7,269 bases of DNA from Kofleriaceae bacterium (lineage in GTDB: Bacteria; Myxococcota_A; Polyangia; Haliangiales; Haliangiaceae), in NCBI GenBank assembly GCA_024642805.1, contig JAHEAK010000254.1, positions 1 to 7,269 on the forward strand. Direction: 5' to 3'. The number at the start of each line of letters is the position of its first letter. Positions within the stretch are counted from its first letter, which is position 1. The notes beneath the pieces were generated by a model. The model searched no databases. It saw nothing but the letters and a program-made list of their open reading frames with translations, and was not told where the DNA came from. This document shows, in pieces, positions 4,701-7,269 of this stretch. The translations under genes were made by a program, and so were the position numbers.

Positions 4701-7127
4701 GCCACCGTCGTCGCAACCTTCCCCAGCCTCGAGGATACCGTTGCCGCAGACGAGCAAGGCTTCACAGACGCCGGGACTCGCGTTGCCGATCAGATCGCAA
4801 TTGCCGCTCGCGCACGAGCTATCGCCGACGGCGCCGGCCGAATCTTCGTTGCAGGCTGCTCCGAGCTCGGCCCGACAGCTGCTGTCGCAGCCATCGTTGT
4901 TGCTGGTATTGCCGTCGTCGCAGCCCTCGCTCGCTTCGAGCACTCCGTTGCCGCACGCGAGCAGAGGCTCGCAGACGCCGGGTGCCGCGTTGCCAAGCGT
5001 GTCGCAGTTGCCGCTGGCGCACGAGGCGTTGCCGGTTTCGCCCGCCACGTCGACGTTGCAGGCCAAGCTGTCCTCGATGAGGCAGCTCGAGTCACAATTG
5101 TCTCCGTTGCCAAGGTTGCCATCGTCGCAACCTTCGCCGGCTTCGAGAATGCCGTTGCCGCAGGTCAGCAGAGGCTCGCACACACCGGGAGCCGCGTTGC
5201 CAAGGGTGTCGCAGTTGCCGCTGGCGCACGAGGCGTTGCCGGTTTCGCCCGCAGCGTCGACGCTGCAGGCCGAGCTGTCCTCGATGAGGCAGCTGGCGTC
5301 GCAGCCGTCACTGCTGCTCGTGTTGCCATCGTCGCAACCTTCGCCGGCTTCGAGGATGCCGTTGCCGCAGGCGAGCAGAGGCTCACACACGCCGGGAGCC
5401 GCGTTACCGAGCGTGTCGCAGTTGCCGCTGGCGCACGAGTCGCTGCCGGTTTCGCCCGGCGCACTTGTGTTGCACGCCAAACCATCTTCAACGAGGCAGG
5501 CACTGCTGCAGCCGTCGCCGTCATCGGTGTCGCCGTCGTCGCAGCCTTCGCCCAGATTCAACACCGAGTTGCCACACAGGTCCGGGCGCATGTAGTCGGG
5601 CTGCCCGTCCGTGTTGCCATCGGCGCAAGCCGGCCAGGTGCCAGCGCATTCCACCGCGTCAGAAATACCATCTGCGTCGCTATCGCCCGACCCGGGGCCG
5701 CCGTCTTCGACGTCATAGGGGCTTGGAATCGAGTCGCCGTCGACATCGAAGCTGGTGGCGTCAATGGCCGGCACGCCAAACACGGCCTCGTTACCATCGA
5801 CCGAGGCCATGAGACCATCGCGATCGAGATCCGTCGTGCTGTCCACACGCCCGTCGTCGTCGACATCCAGCGCGCCACCGCCCACCTCGTCGAGGTCGAA
5901 CAAGCCGTCCCCGTCGCTGTCTAGGTCGAGAAAGTCGGGATCCGCGTCGCCATCGGTGTTGAGCAGCACGTAGTCAGTCAGGCCAGACTCAGGACCTGTT
6001 TCCAAAGCGTTGACCAATCCGTTGAGCCCGACAGGACCATCGACCAGACCATCGCCATTGGCATCCGTTGCGCCGTGGCCGGCTTCGACGAAGTCGACGA
6101 TGCCATCGTTGTCAGAGTCGGTGTCGAGATGATTGGGCACACCATCCTGATCGTCGTCGAATCGCAAACTCGGAGCGTCACAGATGCCATTGGCATCAAG
6201 GTCGACGCACTGCGAGCTTCCGTCGCCTTCGTTGCTGGCGTCCTGCCAGTTGGCGATGCCATCGCTATCGGCGTCACCGTCGGGATTCACGCCCAGATCG
6301 TTCTCGTCGATGTCGGCGATACCGTCGTTGTCGTCGTCGAGATCCGTTGGCGAGGGCACGCCGTCGCCATCGGGATCGGCACTACTACCATCGAGAAAGG
6401 TCGGATCACTTGCGGCCAATGCGATGGTGCAGCCGACGGTTCCGCTGCAGCTCATGATGTCGACGGAGATGGCGTTGCCGGAGTTCGAGGTGCCAGCGAT
6501 AAAGCGCAAGCTGGTCCTAAGATCGATATCCGTGCCAACGAAGGCACTCAAGGGCAGTGAAAAGTCGAGGAAGAAGTCCGGGGTGGAGTTGAAGGAGGTC
6601 CCTGCGGCCTGGATAACCACGTTGTGATCCGGAGGCACCAAATCGAGAGGCAGGGAGATGATCGGCGTCTCGGCGCTATCGCTCGGATTGCCAAGACCTG
6701 TCTTGACCGTGTTCTCGGAAAAGAGAACGCGGTCCGGGTTGCCGCTGCCGTCGACCATGATGATGTACTCGTAGTCGAGGAGATTGTTGTCGGTGTCGAT
6801 CAGGAGTCCCCAGCCAAAGGACTGGACCAGGTTGGCACCGGAGCCTGTGGGATCTTCATCCAGGCGCATGCGCACGAAGAAATCGACACCGTCAGTAGCG
6901 ATGAAGACGGCGGCGTTGTTGCTGTCGCCAACCAACTCACGTGAACTCTGACCACCGTCCGTAAAGATGTCGCCGACGTCGCCGCCCGCCTGCTGAACGG
7001 GCACCCAGCTGCTGGCAGAAGGAAAGGTCGAAGCCTGAGCCGTGACGCCGATGTCCTCGTCCGAAGTGCCGCAGGCAATGACGAAGGTCAGAGCAAGAAA
7101 GGGAAACGATGCTTGTCGAAAAATCAT
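1734..7127 (-). CDS. Giant envelope fusion: lipoprotein with Cys-rich repeats and MYXO-CTERM, joined to an OmpA-family protein
   Basis: One open frame of 1,797 codons starts at ATG 7127 with GGAG six bases upstream. Domain order: residues 1-18 are a lipoprotein signal peptide with lipobox VIA-C19; about 37-245 is a beta-type domain of unknown family (possibly DOMON/CBM9-like, a guess); 251-516 are Asp-rich TSP3-like calcium-binding repeats; 518-1170 are cysteine-rich repeats of the Myxococcus disulfide type (DUF4215-like), period 69; 1182-1212 is a MYXO-CTERM-like tail (GGGC1185, hydrophobic 1195-1208, RRPR); 1213-1231 resembles a second signal peptide ending VQA|QQ; 1232-1525 looks like an outer-membrane beta-barrel; 1530-1655 are four TSP3 repeats with CP/CPD motifs; 1660-1776 is an OmpA C-terminal domain. 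In the last, D1712 (in GHTD) and R1727 (in LSQRRA) keep the 15-residue spacing of the peptidoglycan-binding Asp and Arg of OmpA. The inferred role is a calcium-rigidified, disulfide-rich surface stalk plus a peptidoglycan-anchoring barrel. Such halves are normally separate genes; stop loss or a sequencing error is the alternative. Confidence 0.85.
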   Translation of the reverse strand: MIFRQASFPFLALTFVIACGTSDEDIGVTAQASTFPSASSWVPVQQAGGDVGDIFTDGGQSSRELVGDSNNAAVFIATDGVDFFVRMRLDEDPTGSGANLVQSFGWGLLIDTDNNLLDYEYIIMVDGSGNPDRVLFSENTVKTGLGNPSDSAETPIISLPLDLVPPDHNVVIQAAGTSFNSTPDFFLDFSLPLSAFVGTDIDLRTSLRFIAGTSNSGNAISVDIMSCSGTVGCTIALAASDPTFLDGSSADPDGDGVPSPTDLDDDNDGIADIDENDLGVNPDGDADSDGIANWQDASNEGDGSSQCVDLDANGICDAPSLRFDDDQDGVPNHLDTDSDNDGIVDFVEAGHGATDANGDGLVDGPVGLNGLVNALETGPESGLTDYVLLNTDGDADPDFLDLDSDGDGLFDLDEVGGGALDVDDDGRVDSTTDLDRDGLMASVDGNEAVFGVPAIDATSFDVDGDSIPSPYDVEDGGPGSGDSDADGISDAVECAGTWPACADGNTDGQPDYMRPDLCGNSVLNLGEGCDDGDTDDGDGCSSACLVEDGLACNTSAPGETGSDSCASGNCDTLGNAAPGVCEPLLACGNGILEAGEGCDDGNTSSSDGCDASCLIEDSSACSVDAAGETGNASCASGNCDTLGNAAPGVCEPLLTCGNGILEAGEGCDDGNLGNGDNCDSSCLIEDSLACNVDVAGETGNASCASGNCDTLGNAAPGVCEPLLACGNGVLEASEGCDDGNTSNNDGCDSSCRAELGAACNEDSAGAVGDSSCASGNCDLIGNASPGVCEALLVCGNGILEAGEGCDDGGNSPGDGCDGSCLIENGSACNDDAAGALGNSSCASSSCDTVGSPSPGVCQAALSCGNSILEAGEGCDDGGTDPNDGCDGNCLIETGTACNTDTAGDIDSASCASGNCDVTGNASPGICETLLTCGNGILEVGEGCDDGNTADGDTCSASCLLETGSACNAAAPGATGNASCASDICDVAGNAAPGICEDADTCGNGALEAGEGCDDGNTADGDDCNASCLVEDGSSCNADLAGETGSDSCASGLCDTVGNTGPGVCEAVNMCGNGVLEAGEGCDDGNALVGDDCDASCLLEVGAACNQSAPGATGDASCASDICDVSGNNLPGLCEAANTCGNGVIEGSEACDDGNTQSGDACDMSCRVEEDITPAPEEYGIQGGGCSTSGPRGGTGFALLVVAILLCLARRPRCALSAMLLLMLLPARSVQAQQLDLETDYPVERFRLSSDGAGILDVEWAAVTGHKVLDLAMWLGWADDPLTLNGPTDEGRGRVASLVSSRMAGNLLGSIGLYDRVQLGIEVPLILYQGEDVGGLMETVASPSSFGLGDLRLVPKIGILRQSEFGVNVAAAVGFTLPTSSSNTYFGESAALAPEILVSRSFASGVRLAANIGMLNRKRTRVLDLIINDELQTRLGLGYRFADKGGPPLELDISYALATGLGDILGAYNRNYSEIKAGANYDLPGPVGVFAGAGLGTSEGFGTPDWRVLAGLRFRKELDKAAAGPLLASVIDSDGDGLDDSVDPCPQAAENRNSFQDDDGCPDEIPDSDGDGLDDLKDLCPSVPEDFDRFEDDNGCPDPDNDGDGFVDLEDLCPDVSGVAAMKGCPDPDRDGDTVVDRLDNCPDEAGNPEFNGCNKRQLVALIDDKLDILDVVYFQTNKATILSRSFGLLDNVAEVLADHSELQMIRVEGHTDSQGNDDKNKALSQRRAEAVVAYLVSKGVPADRLQAAGFGEEQPIADNTTKEGRAANRRVEFKIVGDASGSVEEQRTGPGEDSIER
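1800..2150 (-). other. OmpA C-terminal peptidoglycan-binding domain (residues 1660-1776)
   Basis: The domain shows the family hallmarks in order: VVYFQTNKATI (beta strand and helix start, about 1671-1681), IRVEGHTDSQGNDDKNKALSQRRAEAV split across 1705-1731, and GFGEEQPIADN (1749-1759) followed by NRRVEF (1768-1773). The Asp of GHTD and the Arg of RRA are the residues that hold the diaminopimelate side chain in characterised OmpA-like domains. All the expected elements are present, so peptidoglycan binding is well supported. Confidence 0.92.
2163..2540 (-). repeat. Four thrombospondin type 3 repeats before the OmpA domain
   Basis: Residues about 1530-1655 contain DSDGDGLDDSVDPCP, DSDGDGLDDLKDLCP, DNDGDGFVDLEDLCP and DRDGDTVVDRLDNCP, separated by linkers ending in GCPD or NGC. 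This is the standard Asp-rich calcium-binding linker between barrel and peptidoglycan domain in many OmpA-family proteins. Two cysteines per repeat are kept, unlike the cysteine-poor TSP3-like region in the N-terminal half of the same frame. Confidence 0.85.
2553..3434 (-). other. Putative outer-membrane beta-barrel domain (residues 1232-1525)
   Basis: After the VQA|QQ site the sequence alternates polar and hydrophobic residues in short strands rich in Gly, Leu, Val and Tyr, for example YDRVQLGIEVPLILY, GDLRLVPKIGIL, LELDISYALATGL and DWRVLAGLRFR. Its length and position before TSP3 repeats and an OmpA domain match OmpA-type proteins with an N-terminal barrel or porin-like domain. The number of strands is not determined here. 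Confidence 0.65.
3435..3509 (-). other. Internal signal-peptide-like segment (residues 1207-1231)
   Basis: The segment has the three parts of a Sec signal peptide in the middle of the open frame: a basic start (ARRPR, 1208-1212), a hydrophobic core (CALSAMLLLMLLP, 1213-1225) and an AxA-type site (VQA 1229-1231) before QQLDLE. ATG codons occur at 1218 and 1222, but no Shine-Dalgarno precedes them, and starting there would remove the basic part. It marks where an independent OmpA-type gene would normally begin. Confidence 0.7.
3492..3584 (-). other. MYXO-CTERM-like sorting signal, internal (residues 1182-1212)
   Basis: The tripartite form is clear: a Gly-rich stretch with Cys (GGGC, Cys1185), a short spacer (STSGPRGGTG), a hydrophobic helix (FALLVVAILLCLA, 1196-1208) and a basic cluster (RRPR). 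In myxobacteria such tails sit at the extreme C-terminus and are proposed to be cut near the Cys by a myxosortase, with delivery to the cell surface. Here it is followed by 585 more residues, which is unusual. The preceding residues (ITPAPEEYGIQ) form the usual Pro/acidic linker. Confidence 0.75.
3618..5576 (-). repeat. Tandem 69-residue (207-bp) cysteine-rich repeats, nine and a half copies
   Basis: Repeats start at Cys 518, 587, 656, 725, 794, 863, 932, 1001, 1070 and 1139, an exact spacing of 69 residues with no insertion or deletion. Each full unit has eight cysteines: four in CGNGILEAGEGCDDGN...DGCD.SC, recognisable as the Myxococcus disulfide repeat (DUF4215-like), and four in a second half, ACN...SCASGNCD..GN..PG.CE. 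The tenth copy holds only the first half. The array therefore carries 76 cysteines. Copies 1-3 are nearly identical in DNA: bases 5184-5253 and 4977-5046 differ at four of 70 positions. The later copies are more diverged. Confidence 0.93.
5580..6377 (-). repeat. TSP3-like Asp-rich calcium-binding repeats, N-terminal set
   Basis: Residues 251-516 contain repeated DxDxDGxxD cores, such as DPDGDGVPSPTDLDDDNDGI, DDDQDGVPNHLDTDSDNDGI, DLDSDGDGLFDLDE and DSDADGISDAVE. These resemble TSP3 repeats of long secreted bacterial adhesin-like proteins, where each loop is expected to bind calcium and stiffen the chain. Only C307, C315, C494 and C501 occur here, so this set is held mainly by calcium rather than disulfides. 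Confidence 0.8.
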
Positions 7128-7133
7128 GTACTA

Positions 7134-7137
7134 CTCC
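7134..7137 (-). promoter_or_regulatory. Shine-Dalgarno GGAG for the large fusion gene
   Basis: GGAG lies six bases before ATG 7127 on the minus strand and supports that start, which also gives a complete lipoprotein signal peptide. A small hairpin (7141-7156, GGGCGC-CAAA-GCGCTC with one G-U pair) lies just upstream of it in the leader. Confidence 0.6.
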
Positions 7138-7188
7138 ACGGAGCGCTTTGGCGCCCCGTTCAATCCCCTGAGCGATCACCCTACCAAG

Positions 7189-7194
7189 TGTCAA
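7189..7194 (-). promoter_or_regulatory. Candidate -35 box (TTGACA) for the large fusion gene
   Basis: A perfect TTGACA on the minus strand lies 62 bases before ATG 7127. No good -10 sequence is found 16-18 bases downstream (TCAGGG region), so either the match is chance or the -10 is diverged. The call is tentative. Confidence 0.25.
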
Positions 7195-7223
7195 TGCCCC
7201 ACGCAGCGGGTGAGGGCTGGAAA

Positions 7224-7269
7224 GTGCTGGGGTGGACCGAGCGACAAGACGAGCGCGTGCTCCTTCTTT
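7224..7269 (+). CDS. Possible start of a divergent gene (partial)
   Basis: GTG 7224 opens a frame encoding MLGWTERQDERVLLL that runs off the window. GAGGG (7212-7216) lies seven bases upstream as a plausible Shine-Dalgarno. The minus strand also has an open frame over 7191-7268, ending in TGA 7193-7191, with similarly high third-position GC. The direction of coding at this edge is therefore not settled. Confidence 0.25.
   Translation, partial: MLGWTERQDERVLLL

Noticed and set aside
3618..5576. The periodic repeats as a possible CRISPR array.
   Set aside because: The 207-bp units have no short identical repeat separated by unique spacers. They keep the reading frame and encode conserved cysteine modules.
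3810..5924. A 704-codon open frame on the plus strand, with several other long plus-strand frames over 3600-5600.
   Set aside because: They lie antisense to the 69-residue repeat array. The absence of stops follows from GC-rich periodic repeats, and the predicted peptides are low-complexity Ala/Val or Ser/Pro sequences. The minus-strand frame has clear domains throughout.
7141..7156. The small leader hairpin as a riboswitch or attenuator.
   Set aside because: It has only six base pairs including one G-U. No T-run follows, and no larger conserved structure is visible in the short leader.

Overview
The window most resembles a GC-rich myxobacterium or a close relative (Myxococcota / Bradymonadota type). 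This rests on one very large gene that carries the Myxococcus-type cysteine-rich repeat (CGNG.LEAGEGCDDGN...), a MYXO-CTERM-like C-terminal sorting signal and thrombospondin type 3 (TSP3) OmpA-type repeats. The flanking genes are consistent with this but do not decide the taxon.

Layout, left to right. Positions 2-58 hold the last 18 codons of a plus-strand gene. Converging on it is a small MAPEG-family membrane protein gene (85-486, minus). Positions 487-866 contain no intact gene, but three plus-strand frame fragments with a coding-like base pattern look like a frameshifted gene remnant. A cysteine-rich lipoprotein gene follows (891-1694, plus); its GTG start sits just after a TACAAT box, which suggests a leaderless transcript. 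It converges, with a 39-base gap, on a 1,797-codon minus-strand gene (1734-7127) that fills three quarters of the window. A GC-rich hairpin plus T-run lies in the gap. The right end holds the leader of the large gene and possibly the first codons of a divergent gene.

The large gene is the main interest. In order it encodes: a lipoprotein signal peptide; a beta-type N-terminal domain of unknown family; aspartate-rich TSP3-like calcium-binding repeats; nine and a half tandem cysteine-rich repeats of exactly 69 residues; a MYXO-CTERM-like tripartite tail (GGGC, hydrophobic segment, RRPR); then, with no stop codon, a second signal-peptide-like segment ending in VQA|QQ; an outer-membrane beta-barrel-like domain; four classical TSP3 repeats; and an OmpA C-terminal peptidoglycan-binding domain. 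It reads as two normally separate surface proteins joined in frame exactly where one should end and the other begin. The predicted topology (N-terminus out, helix, cytoplasmic RRPR, helix, signal peptidase site) would let such a polyprotein be cut into a surface-displayed stalk and an OmpA-like protein. The alternative is a lost stop codon or a single-base error: codon 1213, directly after RRPR, is TGT, one base from TGA.

Most of the encoded products (the two lipoproteins or parts, the OmpA part and the MAPEG protein) are cell-envelope proteins, but the genes are in convergent or divergent pairs and no operon is evident.
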